From the NCBI GenBank assembly GCA_964030475.1, contig CAXIPT010000001.1, positions 8,380,722 through 8,444,721 on the forward strand: a stretch of DNA of 64,000 bases, written 5' to 3'. The position numbers and the translations under genes were made by a program. The stretch comes from Tethya wilhelma. Taxonomy: Eukaryota; Porifera; Demospongiae; Tethyida; Tethyidae. Below are positions 19,601 through 30,203 of this stretch, one piece after another (positions within the stretch are counted from its first letter, which is position 1; every line of letters begins with the position of its first letter). The notes beneath the pieces are model-generated. The model searched no databases, was not told where the DNA came from, and saw only the letters and a program-made list of their open reading frames with translations.

Positions 19601-21333
19601 GTACTATTTTGGTAATAGTTGTTTGAAATAGTTGTGTACCCAGAAAGTTCTAATTCACTATTGTAAGCAAACAATGCACCATAGTGTGCAACATTGTACT
19701 GGATATCAAGGACATCGGTGCTAGTAAAGCTTAAAGAAGAAACACTAATAGCTGCACCCTGACCTGTCACAGAATTGTGATGGAACTTGCAGTTTGCTAT
19801 TGTAAAGTGATTTTCCACAACAGCCAAAGCACCACCATATCCTCTTCCCAGTCCAAACACAGTATTTCCTGTGAAGGTACTTGTACTGATGTTAGTGGCA
19901 CCATTGTTTAACCCCACAAACATTGCTCCACCCTGGGCACTAGTGTTACCAATCAAAGTATTGTTGAGAAGTTGACAATTTTTCATTGTAACTATGCTGT
20001 ATGTTGCAATAACAAGCACCCCACCTCCAGCACCTTCTTTGCTAGTATTCGCCATACAGTGGGTGACGTTGGTATTGAATATATTCACAGTGGTATATAG
20101 GTAACAACATACTGCACCTCCGTATGCATTAACAGCACCATCAACATCATTAGCAGTATGTACACTATTGTTAGTAAATGTACTATCAAAGATAAACAGT
20201 TCACTGTCAACATCTCTATCAGCACTGCCCATAATTGCTCCCCCTCTGGCAGTAATATTAGCCCACACTGTGTTGCCTACGAATACACTACGGCTTACAT
20301 TGACTGTCCCATTCATGGTACTAACATACACTGCACCACCTCTCCCTTGACTGCAACCATGCACAGAGTTACTAGTGAATATACTGTCACCTATATCGAC
20401 ATCAATATGACCATTTTCCTTTCGGTACACTACAGACACGGCCCCTCCGTATGCACTATTGAACCAATTGGATGGTACGTTGTTGTCAGTAAAAAGGCAA
20501 TTGGTTATTGATACGCTTGCATAATTTGGTAACAATTCATTGTTCATAGTCAATGCTCCACCAGAAGCTTTGCTTGCAGTTGAAAATGCAGTGTTATTTG
20601 AAAAGGTACAGTTACAAAAGGAAACTGAGATACTTTCAGAAATATGTACTGCTCCACCATGTGCATATTGAGTGTTTTGTACGTAATTTTTACTGAATGT
20701 GCTATTCATAATTGTGAGGTTTTGTATATGGCTAGCAGCAATTGCTCCACCTATCTTCCACGGCCATATAGAATTATTTGTCAGCTTACCAGTGTTTTCA
20801 ACAAAGGTGCTCCTCACAACAGTGGCATTAGTGATGTATGCTAAGTCCAGTCCAGTTCCATTCCGATATTGACCACAGAAAATACTATCTTCAAGAATAA
20901 ACTGTTCAGCAGATGTGATGGCATTGTTGGTACACCCGTAGAAAGTCAAGCCACTCATTGTGACATCCTTGACTTGATTGAACACAAACATTGTAGAGTC
21001 ATTGCATGTAACTGTAGTAACTGGAACAGGGAGTGAGCTCTTTACCGACTGTTTCTGAGCCTGAATCTTGACAACCAGTGTGGCATTATTGAACTGGAAT
21101 GGTACGTCGAGGATGTGGTTTCCAGGTAGCAAGATTAGGGTGATATTTGAAGGATTGGAAAAGTAGTCGTTTGGCTTGTGAGCATACTGGGAGAGAGTAT
21201 GGCAGGGTAGAGTCCCAGTAGGACACTGTGAGCTTGGCATGGGTCTGACATAGTAGCTTTCAGCAGATGTGAATGGAAACAGAGTTAACAAGAGCAGTCC
21301 ACCAAGTATTTCAAGGACGAGATGACAATTCAT
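16627..21333 (-). CDS. Secreted-type beta-helix receptor with multi-TM C-terminus (receptor 1)
   Basis: A single-exon frame of 1568 codons. Residues 1-24 form a signal peptide (LEILGGLLLLTLFPFTSA). Residues about 30-930 carry many beta-helix repeats with GGA(I/V/L) and FxxN motifs, as in polymorphic membrane protein (Pmp)-like domains, and with many N-glycosylation sites. A Cys-rich stretch (CNNCPIGF, LCGECKPGYS, GSSRCKPDC) comes before residue about 1120. After that come roughly eight to ten hydrophobic segments, including TVFISWINLDFGIEACFY and WLQLAFPFYILILVILII. The last 80 residues are polar and cytoplasmic. By inference it is a cell-surface recognition receptor; ligand and signalling are unknown. 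Receptor 2 at 47155 is a diverged paralog. Bacterial contamination is unlikely given the paralog and intron-bearing neighbours. Confidence 0.88.
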   Translation of the reverse strand: MNCHLVLEILGGLLLLTLFPFTSAESYYVRPMPSSQCPTGTLPCHTLSQYAHKPNDYFSNPSNITLILLPGNHILDVPFQFNNATLVVKIQAQKQSVKSSLPVPVTTVTCNDSTMFVFNQVKDVTMSGLTFYGCTNNAITSAEQFILEDSIFCGQYRNGTGLDLAYITNATVVRSTFVENTGKLTNNSIWPWKIGGAIAASHIQNLTIMNSTFSKNYVQNTQYAHGGAVHISESISVSFCNCTFSNNTAFSTASKASGGALTMNNELLPNYASVSITNCLFTDNNVPSNWFNSAYGGAVSVVYRKENGHIDVDIGDSIFTSNSVHGCSQGRGGAVYVSTMNGTVNVSRSVFVGNTVWANITARGGAIMGSADRDVDSELFIFDSTFTNNSVHTANDVDGAVNAYGGAVCCYLYTTVNIFNTNVTHCMANTSKEGAGGGVLVIATYSIVTMKNCQLLNNTLIGNTSAQGGAMFVGLNNGATNISTSTFTGNTVFGLGRGYGGALAVVENHFTIANCKFHHNSVTGQGAAISVSSLSFTSTDVLDIQYNVAHYGALFAYNSELELSGYTTISNNYYQNSTQEGTSHDTMQMVLGSPNLSNTHQTAGQGGMTLYQSKVTLSGTITLSNNTAKLGGAILLSESTLHVEGDIMIVSNHAFTSGGGIYAYQSGIKYSSKKNFNTTVTISENTAQEDGGGMYASSSQIKLYAHGDTNIINMLQFTSNRARRGGGIYMEANSRLYVIKTRAAFYPSSRSYGQLPLKFDFTDNEAEYGGAIYVLDDVNSGVCQSVNKYNFNHNSTQAGECFFQAFRGYAVFNNEARISINLNSLNFTSNYASRAGAILYGGLLDRCAVSPFSEVYAKSSEIAPNPISGVTYLLNITNLEPEDLNSVTNISSNAVRVCFCLENVLDCSYQPPVRYIRRGELFHVSVAAVDQVNNSIPATIFTSLSSSVGGRLALGQLKQMTSDSDLCTDLNYTISSPLQTQSHTLLLYAAGPCNNTGISQRYYRVAFLPCNNCPIGFTADENCVCTVCASELKPYIVGCFIEYGTLQAKTNYWINYTDERGYTGHQCPFDYCDQSTVRINLNSSGGSDAHCAFNRSGWLCGECKPGYSLSLGSSRCKPDCTDNWLSLIILFALAGVALVAIILVCNITVATGTINGLVFYANIIEANHAIFFPARQPKTHPLMGQNPLTVFISWINLDFGIEACFYRGMDAYVNTWLQLAFPFYILILVILIIRICKHSSKLSKLILLASNPVAALATLILLSYTKILRAILAALAFTDLKFSGTPSMNETFETDFVAPGSRRVWLIDANVDYLRGKHIGLFLVAIFLLIVGLMYTFLLFSWQWLYPILMKSSYLSSSEIIRNTNHFMDTYHAPFKPKHGYWVGLLLLVRAALYLISVVNVFGDLQVTLLAVILATVCLLGYQSLKIHVYKMWLLSFLETTFFINLIILANLTFFISNLDADKQSDRRVHAKSAVVYSSISIAFITFIGIVGYHTYYFIFKKIRASPLQEQQPERNSYRELTDEPLRETHTSLSTGSLTHYRTMGGSMEEIFEDPTDEDYEIAASQSN

Positions 21334-22224
21334 TGCCTAAATATGCAATAGAATTAACTTGTACTTAAGTGACTAAGAACTAATTGCTAGGTAAGCAGTT
21401 TGCATATCAAAACAGAGTATCTAAAAAGTATCACTACACATGTAACATGCAACCACAAGCCTGTTATGGTTGAATTGCAACCACTAGCTTCCTTTTGGGG
21501 CAGCACCATTACTATACTCAACCAGTGGCTTCTCAACCCACAAAATGTTTTTGCAACATCATCAATTTCTGCAGAGGTCATGACTCTTTAGTAAATCTCA
21601 TGAAGGCTCAAAATGTTAAGGACCCGTGCATGCAGATAAAGATATGATTACCACTACCGATGATCAAAATTACAGCAAGATTGGTTAATTACTGGCTGAA
21701 AGGAAGTTTACAGAAAGATAGGTCACAGACTGTCAGTGATATGCCTCAGCCTCTCACATGGGCTAGACTATCACTCTCTAGCTTATCAGATCTAATTTTA
21801 GTCAGTGTAGTATTACCATCATAGATGATGTACATTTTGTGCACTAACCTGACCCTCACTTAAACTATAATTTTTGATTCTAGATCTGTGGACATAAATT
21901 GAGAAATGGCAGCCAATATTGATCAACATTTAGCTTGTGCTTTCATATTATAAAACAGACATCAGCTCAAACTTACATGTCAGTATTTACTTGCTTTCTT
22001 CAACTTGATCTTGTTTATATTGCTAGGGCTGGCCTTTCAGAAATTATGACGATTGTTACGCGATATGACGATATAATAGTTTGATCACGTGATCGTGAAT
22101 AAATTAGGAATTCGATTTGGTTTGCGCATGCGCACATGGGCTACAGGAAACAATGTGGAATAAATTTTACACAATAGTTGATTATTTGTGGATTACAAAA
22201 TTAGCTTAGTGCTACAAAAATTAA
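21334..22224. other. Intergenic, receptor 1 promoter side and kinase gene 3' side
   Basis: About 890 bases without a supported gene or repeat. It should include the promoter of the receptor 1 gene near 21334-21600 and the 3' end of the next gene near 22200. Short open frames on both strands have no recognisable product. A CGCATGCGC tract is near 22126. Confidence 0.5.
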
Positions 22225-22788
22225 TTATTGATGTGGCTGCTGCTGTTGAGGCTGTACTAATCTCTTTCTAGGAATTGGTTTAGGAGCTTTGTTCCGAGCC
22301 TCTTGACTGCCAGTAGCTTCACCATTCCTAGAATCAACTTCCATTATTGTGTATTGAGATTTAGGATGTTTTTCTTGCTGATAACTCTCAGAAGCCAATT
22401 GCTGATCAATAATTCTAGCCAACTTCTGCTGCTGAATTGCAATTGACCTTTTTTCAAATGAAGGCTTGGGAGCAACAGGAGGAAAAACTCCTGTAGACTA
22501 TTATTTGTGGTAAAATTGAAGATGATATTAATTTTTGTGAACTTTTTAAAAACTTATATAGATATTTACCTTAGGTCTGATTTTTTGTTTAGAAGTTTGC
22601 TTTTCCATTTTGTCTTTTTCTTCTAGTTTAAACGTAGTAATCTTAGCAGTATGGAAATTTTCTCTCAGTTCTTGACCATATTTTGCCAAACGAATGCCAG
22701 CAGTCCATGCAAACACTGTTTTTTCGTCATCACAACAGAACACCTTAATGTCATTTGGACCAGGTACCTCTTGTAGAGTGGGAGTTGG

Positions 22789-22826
<38 letters not shown>

Positions 22827-25800
22827 TCAAACAATATAAAAAACAACATCAATAAGTTAAAAGGTTTCCTAGTATATAAAATTAATTATCATGGATCTGC
22901 AAATGTCATTTGCAACTACTCACCCGGAGAGCAAAACAATACATGGTTGGAAGTTCAAGTGTCTTCTCAAGTTCAACACTGTGATAGAGCTCATACTTGT
23001 CAAAGAGCACCATGGGATCCATTTGAAATGTCTACAATAAGAATTATACATAGTGCATCAATCAAGATTTTTTTATGACTCTCAATATTATTGGAAGAAT
23101 TATTAACTCTTACAGTGTGTTTTTCTTTTGTGAAATAGTATAGACCAGAAGCTCTCAAACTACAGTAGTATTTTCTCCATCCTCTTCTGTAGCCATCTTT
23201 AAGGTGTAGAACTCCTTCTAACTTGGGGATGTAGTTGACTGAGGAGAGAACATCCCTAAGAAAGAGAGTTTTTGCCACTGAATTCTCTGATCTTTCAAGA
23301 TCTTGGGTTCTTGCAATGGTTTGAGGAGAAAATTGCAGATCCTCTGAAAAGTATTTCTGTAAGGAGAAGATAATCAACACAAAAGCACAATGGCTATGTA
23401 AGTCTCTTTCATACTTTCCCAATAGAATTATGCACCCCATATTCACAATCATTGTGACATTGGGAAGATCAAATTATACAGATAAGACTATTGAATACTG
23501 CATACAAGATTTATAATTCCTGAGCAGAAATTAAAATTGTGAGAGAACTATAGAGTGAGGCTACATTCATGTATTTTAAGTGTTATGTACATACTATTGG
23601 ATTTTCAAATATTTCGTATTTCTTCTTGTTCTCTCTGAGGAAGAACTTGTTGTCATGTTCCCTCGGCCAGCTTGAGTATATAGACACCACACACTCATTA
23701 TCCTCCAGTTCCCTCTCAAGACTCAAATCTCCCAGCTGCTCCACAAGAACCCAGTCCGAACTCCTCTCTGGATTTTCAACATGGTTCTTGGCAACAAGAA
23801 GATAGCAAACCATCGCAGAAGTCATTCCCTCCTCCACCACAACTGTCTTGTAGACACCTTCAGAAATGAAGAATTTGATGGCCACTCTTTTCTTGCTGGC
23901 TACCGTCAATTTCTCCATGCCAATCCTCACGTTGAAGATGAACTCTTTCTCGGTCTCAGAAACTGTAGAATCATTACGAAGGGACTCAGCTGTGTCAACC
24001 AGTCTCTGTTGAGATGTTTCTTCATTCCTGTAGATCTCAGTAGCTCCAGAGAGTTCAGGTTGAGGAACAATCACTATAATCTGCTCATCTATACAAGAAT
24101 CTAAGTATGTGCATGAATTGCAAATAATCATGTGGGTATACGTGGATGACACTATGTGTGAGTACAACATGTAAGTGCATGATAGCCTCGTTAACCAGGC
24201 CTGGGGACGAGGCTACTTCCCCGCTATGCTTATTGCTAAGCGTGGGCAATATACAGCGTGCAGGGAGGGCCTGGTTTACAAGGCTAAGTTTATGATACTT
24301 GTATCCAAAGCAGTACATGTGTATTTATCTGTTTTCATATTACTACTACCTCGAGTGTGGATTCCTGGTCTTGATCTTCCTTTTTCTGACATTGAGCGAT
24401 TTCTTTTGCCACTCATACTCCAGTGTCTCACTTGTCGTCCATCTTTGTAACCATGACCAGTTGTTCCTAAAGTTGCTGTGTTCATATACACATGAGAGGT
24501 GGTGGCCAGCTCAGATGATTGTGCCGTACATGTGGTTTGATCTGCTACAGTATGGTGTTCCAATTGTGACTGTGAGTATCATGAGAACAATAGTTAATGA
24601 ACTCAGTGAACATAGCTGGGTCTACCATTCACTCTGATCGAGAACAATAGCTAATGAACTCAGTGAACATAGCTGGGTCTACCATTCACTCTGATCGACT
24701 AGAAAAGTCAACTTCTGAGCTCAGTGATACTGATAGAACAGAACTATGATACATACATTTAAACTTCTTACCTCCAATTTGACAATAGTGTCGTTGAAGC
24801 TGCTGATCATCTTGTTCTTCTCACTAATCTGGGCTTTCAAGTCTGCTATCTGCTGTTGGTACTGTGACTCCATTTCCCTCAGTGAACATTGGAGTGTGTC
24901 TCGCTCACTAGTTGAGTCTTTTAGGTCACTATCGAGTGAGTTTATTTTAAGGGTGTACTTGTATTCCAATAATTTAGTGTTATGTATGTATGCCACAAAA
25001 TTATAATAATAAGAGGTAAATAATTAATATTATACTATACAATAGACACATCAGCACTGTCTAGTAGACCTATATATGAGAACAGCCCATCTAACTACAA
25101 GACAAACAATGCATGATAGATGTTATATTATGTTTGGAAGCTACACTCTATTGTTATTGTTATCATGAGTTTGTGGGATACTTACTACACACGAACTGAA
25201 CTTATTGGCATAATAATGGCTACTCTATCTGATAGAGTGGTTTCCTGATTCTATCCCGTTTGTACTGTACTGTATACATAGCGTCGTAAACCAGGCCCTC
25301 CCCGCTATGCTTATTGTTGTATAGTTCTAAGTTGTTTGCTTGTTACACCCAAGTTTAGTATTAATATAATAATTATTATATGTGTGAAAACTGTTCTAAC
25401 TCAGGCATCTGATGGCTAGGTCGATATGCACGCTGCTGTTTAAGTACAGTCACTGTACATCTGGTGTGCACTGGTATCATTAGTTACACAATCATTAACT
25501 TTCACAATATTATGCCATGCTGTTATATTAGGAATATTACCTGTTCGTCTAAAGTAGCAATATCCTCCATTTTTTTTGGATGCATTGTGCACAATTCCTG
25601 CATTCTTTTGGTGAGCTCATCGATCACAGGTCGATGGATTGGGTTGTCGTGGATACAGTTGATAATGACTGATTGCATACAGTGATCTCGACCGACCTTT
25701 TCAATGGCAGCTCTACGCTTCATTGCTTGGATAATACCCTGCTTTTGAGCCTTTGCTGTGATAGTTACTTCGAATACGTCAGGAAGCTCTTGGTTTATTG

Positions 25801-26491
25801 TGTAGAGTGAGAGGTGACCAAACGAAAAGATGTCAATTTTTGGGGTACACTCTGGATTCTCCGTTAGTGCTTCAGGTGGCATGTAATACTGCTGGCCAGG
25901 AGCTTTAGTGTGTCCATTAATAGCCATCAAGGCTCGTGGAGTGAGTAACTTTGCCACACCAAGATCGGTAATTTTGGCACGACCGTCAGAAGTGATGAGA
26001 ATGTTTCGTGCAGTGAGGTCACGATGGACAATGGGAGGGTTATAAGTGTGGAGATATAGGAGGCCGTACGTGACATCTAGAAGGATCGAAAGTTTGAGAG
26101 ACAGAGAAAGTTGAGGATGTTTGTCAAGAATAACTGAGAGATTGGCAGGGACATATTCCATGATCAAAGAAAGATCACTTTTTTTTCGATTGTAGTGAAC
26201 ACCAACAAAATGGACGATGTTTGGATGTTTGAGCCGACTGAGAGTGATGCATTCATTACGAAATTTCTTTTTGATCACTTCACTGTTTTGTACATTATCA
26301 ACCAAAGCTTCATGTAGCCTCTTGGCAACATACTTCAGACCATTCACAGTTACATCGTAAATGACACCATATGCACCATGCCCAGCTTCTTTGCAGTCTT
26401 CTTTTAGACCCTCCACATTGTGGAGAACGAAGGGAGCTAGTTCATCACAAACACCACTAGATCTAGACCAATGCCTGCCAATTCCTGCCAT
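22225..26491 (-). CDS. Putative protein kinase-coiled coil-RA-PH fusion (MRL-like)
   Basis: Exons on the minus strand: 26491-25541, 24957-24772, 24569-24350, 24088-23595, 23356-23114, 23031-22924, 22788-22570 and 22497-22225. They total 2694 bases (897 residues plus stop), and all junction phases agree. Residues about 28-305 form a kinase: G-loop GHGAYGVIY, lysine VAKRLH, catalytic HRDLTARN, DLG in place of DFG, and MPPEAL. Residues about 318-379 form a coiled coil. A basic Ser-rich linker (RHWSMSGKRNRSMSEKG) follows. Then come an RA domain (VAIKFFISEGVYKTVVVEEG, ending KKKYEIFENP) and a PH domain (LEGVLHLKDGYRRGWRKYY to AWTAGIRLAKYG), in the order and spacing of RIAM/lamellipodin. The C-terminus has PKPIPRKR. 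MRL proteins link Ras/Rap GTPases and membrane lipids to actin and integrins. A kinase on this module is unexpected. The weak point is the acceptor at 24958, whose pyrimidine tract is poor. The alternative is two genes, but the coiled-coil exon has no upstream in-frame ATG of its own. Confidence 0.65.
24183..24286. mobile_element. Foldback element, TAGCCTCGTTAACCAGGCC termini
   Basis: It starts TAGCCTCGTTAACCAGGCC and ends GGCCTGGTTTACAAGGCTA. The flanks AGTGCATGA and AGTTTATGA agree at 7 of 9 positions, consistent with an aged 9-bp duplication. It lies in an intron of the kinase-RA-PH gene. A partial relative (AAACCAGGCCCTCCCCGCTA) is near 25287. Confidence 0.65.
24587..24697. repeat. 57-bp tandem duplication in an intron
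   Basis: GAGAACAATAG(T/C)TAATGAAC through ACCATTCACTCTGATC occurs twice in a row, with one or two differences. It sits in the intron between the coiled-coil exon and the linker exon of the kinase-RA-PH gene. Confidence 0.85.
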
Positions 26492-27108
26492 ATCATGTCA
26501 CTGTACTGTGCACACGTAGCAGTCACATGCAGTTTCTGTATTGTATTCACCGGTTCACCAGGCCACGCACGTACGCTGTGGTGGTGACTGCGCATGCCCA
26601 GATGCAGAAGTACTCGTACCGTGCTGCGATCTGCGGATTAGGACCTAAATCCTATCAGGAGCTTATTTGCGCTGCTTCGCAGCGCTCATAAGCTCCTGAT
26701 CCTATATATAGATATAACTCCTATCCTAGCTGCAAGCAACTGAATCTCTCACTGTGAATGGTGATACACTGCAGAGCAGATACTGTTGACTCTGCATGTC
26801 ATGCAGCATTGATATATTCAGTTCAAGCCACTTGGGAGTTGATATTGTTGTGAAAACTAGAAACATGATCAATGATCCATATACATGTAGTTGACCTCAA
26901 ATATTACAACTGGTCATTTACTAAACACAATGCACAAAATAACAATGTCATGCCTTACTATGCTAGGTATTTAGATATTTCGAGTCAAAACATACAATGA
27001 TTATGACATGTACACTTACTTGTAAGGTACAACAACAAAAAATAACAACAACAACAACAACAACAACAACAAAAAACACCTTGAAATAATTAAAAACAAA
27101 AGAACTGA
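26492..27108. other. Intergenic between the two kinase genes, with a hairpin and an AAC microsatellite
   Basis: About 620 bases without a gene. 26656-26700 is a hairpin with arms AGGAGCTTAT and TGCGCTGC, closed by TTC. 27029-27071 is a CAA/AAC microsatellite. The promoter of the kinase-RA-PH gene should lie at 26492-26650. Confidence 0.7.
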
Positions 27109-29555
27109 CTAAATGGACAGACTAAAAGTACCTTTATAAATAGTTTTCCTTCTGGTATTGCTGCTATCACTGTATCCACCAATCACAAGGATCTCTGTTG
27201 GAGACAGCACAGCAGTGGCAGCCTCGATTTGAGGAGATGGAAGATCAGAGATGTAGATCCAGGTGTCAGTAGGAGGAGAGTACATGTAGACTGCACTTTG
27301 AACTGTTCCATTATTTGGTGCGTTCTCACCTCCAATAGCGAGAACAGTCTCACCTAACACGGCTGCAGCTGGTTGATAGTTCTGAGTGTCTGCTAGCTTC
27401 TTCCAGGCAGAGCCGGCTTCCTCTTGAGGTGGAGCTTGGTTGGAAAGCGTGGCGTTGTGAATAAGTGCTTCCACTGTTACACAGAGCAGTTGTTTCAGTC
27501 CATTTAGAGAGTTGCAACCACCAACTAGATAGCATGTGTTTTTAACAACAACTGGTGATATATCATAGCAGCATGTTGGTAGTGGATCAGCTTTGAACCA
27601 TTTTGATGATTCGATCTGGAATATCTCGACACTGTCAGTGTGGTTGTATTTAGTAGTCAAATCCCCACCTGCTACTATAAGTGCTGCTGGATGGCTAACA
27701 ACAGACATTGAGAATCTAGCAGTGGGCATCGATGGGAGTGATTGCTTCCACTTCTTTGAATTCTCATCATACACAAACACTTCATCACATACTTTGTTAT
27801 CAGAGACCCTCAGACCTCCAATAGTCACTAATTGTCCTTTCACTTGGCCCAGACCGAACTTTTGAACTGGAAGGGGTGGCAGTTTGGTCCATGTGTCTTG
27901 TGAAGGGTCACAACAATAGACAACATGTGTATCTTCAATTTTTCCAGTGTCAAATCCACCATAATAGATTTTATTGTTGATGAGAGTGGTCTGTTCATCT
28001 GCGGAAGGGATAGGAAGGTCTGCACATTGCTTCCAAACAATCTTAGCCTGTATTAGCTAAAGAAATGGCAGTTTGTTTATATTAAAATTAATTTTGACAT
28101 AATTTTTATAGACATCACACTAATGTAAAATACCTGTGGTTTTGAGGACAGGTATTCCCTAGTCCTTGTCAGCTGATCACTCAAACTCTTGATTCTATCG
28201 TCTTTCTGAGCCAAAGTTATCTTCTTGGAGGCAATTTCTGAATCCTTTCTTGAGAGGGAAGCTACCATTTGTGCATTATCAGATTTTATCTTCAAAAGCT
28301 CACTCTTCAATTGTTCACATTCCTCAATAGTTTGCTGGTGTGCTTTCTTTTCTGAAACAGCTGCCTTTTCATATGTCATAATCAAAGAATCCTTCTCTAA
28401 ATAAACACTTTTCTTTTCCATTTCTATGGCTTGCTTCTCACAAGCAATCGTCATAATTTGTGCAGTCACATCTCTCACTTCTGATTGTAGCTGTTCAACT
28501 TTTGTTGAATGTAAAAGCTGCAAACGCTCAATTGCACTTTTCATAGATTGAACTTTTTTTCGTTCCTGTTCAAGATCATCTGATAAAATTTTCTTCCCAT
28601 ATTCTAGAGATTTGATTTGATTCAACATTTCCATCTTATTGGCAAAAGATGGAGGGAAACGAACCACTGTGTCTTTCAATCGCTGGACAATCTGTGAAAC
28701 ATTTTCTCTTTGTGGAGGATGGTTTTTGATGCACTTTAGAATGAGGTCCATCAGAGGGTGGTCCTGACCAACGGTTTGAAGGTACTCCTCACGACGTTCA
28801 GCTTCAGTAACTGGAACAAGTTGACCATTGGCTGCCGTGCGTGTTTGACCAATCTTTGGATGTGGCCATTTTCCACTAAATACGTGAATCATCATGATTC
28901 CATATGAAAAGATATCTGCACTCGTGTTGTACTTGGGATCAGCTACCATTACCTCCGGAGGCATATAGGTAGGGGTGCCAGGGGTTTCAGTCATACGACT
29001 CATCTGGAGAGGAGTAAGATTGATAATCCTGGCCACACCAAGGTCGGAGATCTTTGCTGTCATGCTGGAAGTTAGGAGAACATTGTTAGCAGAGAGATCT
29101 CGGTGAATAATGGATGGTGTTTGATTATGGAGGTAACTAAGGCCCAATGACACGTCATAAAGAATAGAATAATTGATCTCATGTGGTAAAACACCATACT
29201 GATCGATACTGTTACTCAGGTTAGTAGGGAGGAACTCCATCACCAGGATGGGTATGGATGCCTGGTTCTCAAAGTAGACTCCAAGAAATTGGACCACATT
29301 TGGATGTTTCATTTGTTTGAGAAGGCGACACTCTTCAGCAAATCGATACAGTTGGTAAGCCCCTGGTCCTTGTTGGGAAAAGGTTTGATGGATCTTCTTT
29401 CCTGCACATTTCAATCCTCTGTACTCAATCTCCACCACAGTAGCATAGGAACCTCGTCCTAACTCACCACTAGTGACTAGTACATCATTCAAAGTGTATG
29501 GTTCAACCTCTGTGAACAAGTCCTGCCTATGGATTGCGGCGTGCATGAGGAGCAA
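27109..29555 (-). CDS. Protein kinase-coiled coil-Kelch repeat protein
   Basis: Two exons, 29555-28134 and 28047-27109, give 786 residues. The donor (CCACAG, then GTATTT) and acceptor (AATACAG) are in phase 0. Residues about 25-300 form a kinase: G-loop GRGSYATVV, lysine CAGKKIH, catalytic HRDLSANN, DLG in place of DFG, and MPPEVM. Residues about 310-470 form a long Lys/Glu-rich coiled coil. The second exon holds Kelch-type blades (WKQCADLPIP, IYYGGFD, VTIGGLRV, LIVAGGD, CYLVGGCN, VLAIGGE, ILVIGGY). The catalytic loop resembles tyrosine-kinase-like enzymes. It is probably a cytoplasmic signalling kinase that dimerises by the coiled coil and binds partners through the propeller. It is the closest relative here of the kinase at 25541-26491. 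Confidence 0.85.
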
Positions 29556-29559
29556 AATA

Positions 29560-29915
29560 ATATATATATATATATATATTTGTTGTTTTAGTTAACTAAA
29601 ACTAAAACTAAAAACCCTTTAGTTTTAGCAAAAATGACCTTTTTTTTAACTAACTAAAACTAAATCATAAAGATTTGGTCAAAATAATAACTAAACTAAG
29701 TCAAAAAATGCCCAAAATACCTAATTTTAGTTAGTTAACTAAACTAAAACCCTTATAGTTAGGCCTTTTTACACTTAGTTAACTAAACTAAAAACTAACT
29801 AAACTTTTTCTTGAAGCTTAGAAACTAATCAATAACTAAGGGTTTTGAGGGTTAACTAAAACAACACTAATTAAATTTTATTATTATATATAGGTAGATA
29901 GATAGATAGATAGAT
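29560..29915. repeat. TTAGTTAACTAAA degenerate repeat and TAGA microsatellite
   Basis: Many overlapping AACTAAAACTAAA and TTAGTTAACTAA units occur over about 300 bases. They begin after a TA run (29561-29579) and end with TAGATAGATAGATAGATAG. The unit is close to self-complementary. No coding. Confidence 0.85.
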
Positions 29916-30203
29916 GTAGATCAATATAACGATTTACACTAGCTACTTACATTTTAATTTGTCAGAGCAGAAGACGTGACAGTCACTCTTGAGCAGGAAA
30001 GCTACGGGGTCGGAGTTTATCAAACAATGGGCGGGGCAATAAGTGCTCAGCTGATCAAGCCCACACATGCCTCGTGGGCATGCATTGCAACATAATATTA
30101 TGGTCAAACAGTGAGGGATAACAAACATTGCTTTCAGTACGTAGTAAAAATAATTGTCAGTTGATATAAAAGAATTTGTGGGGGGGAAAATGTGCATGCA
30201 TGG

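Noticed and set aside
16627..21333. Bacterial contamination, because the repeats resemble chlamydial Pmp proteins
   Set aside because: The gene has a diverged paralog in the window, a eukaryotic multi-TM end and intron-bearing neighbours on both sides.
24721..24996. Separate MRL gene starting at the coiled-coil exon
   Set aside because: The frame has no ATG at its 5' end before the predicted acceptor. Only an internal ATG within the coil could serve. It is kept as the main alternative to the fusion.
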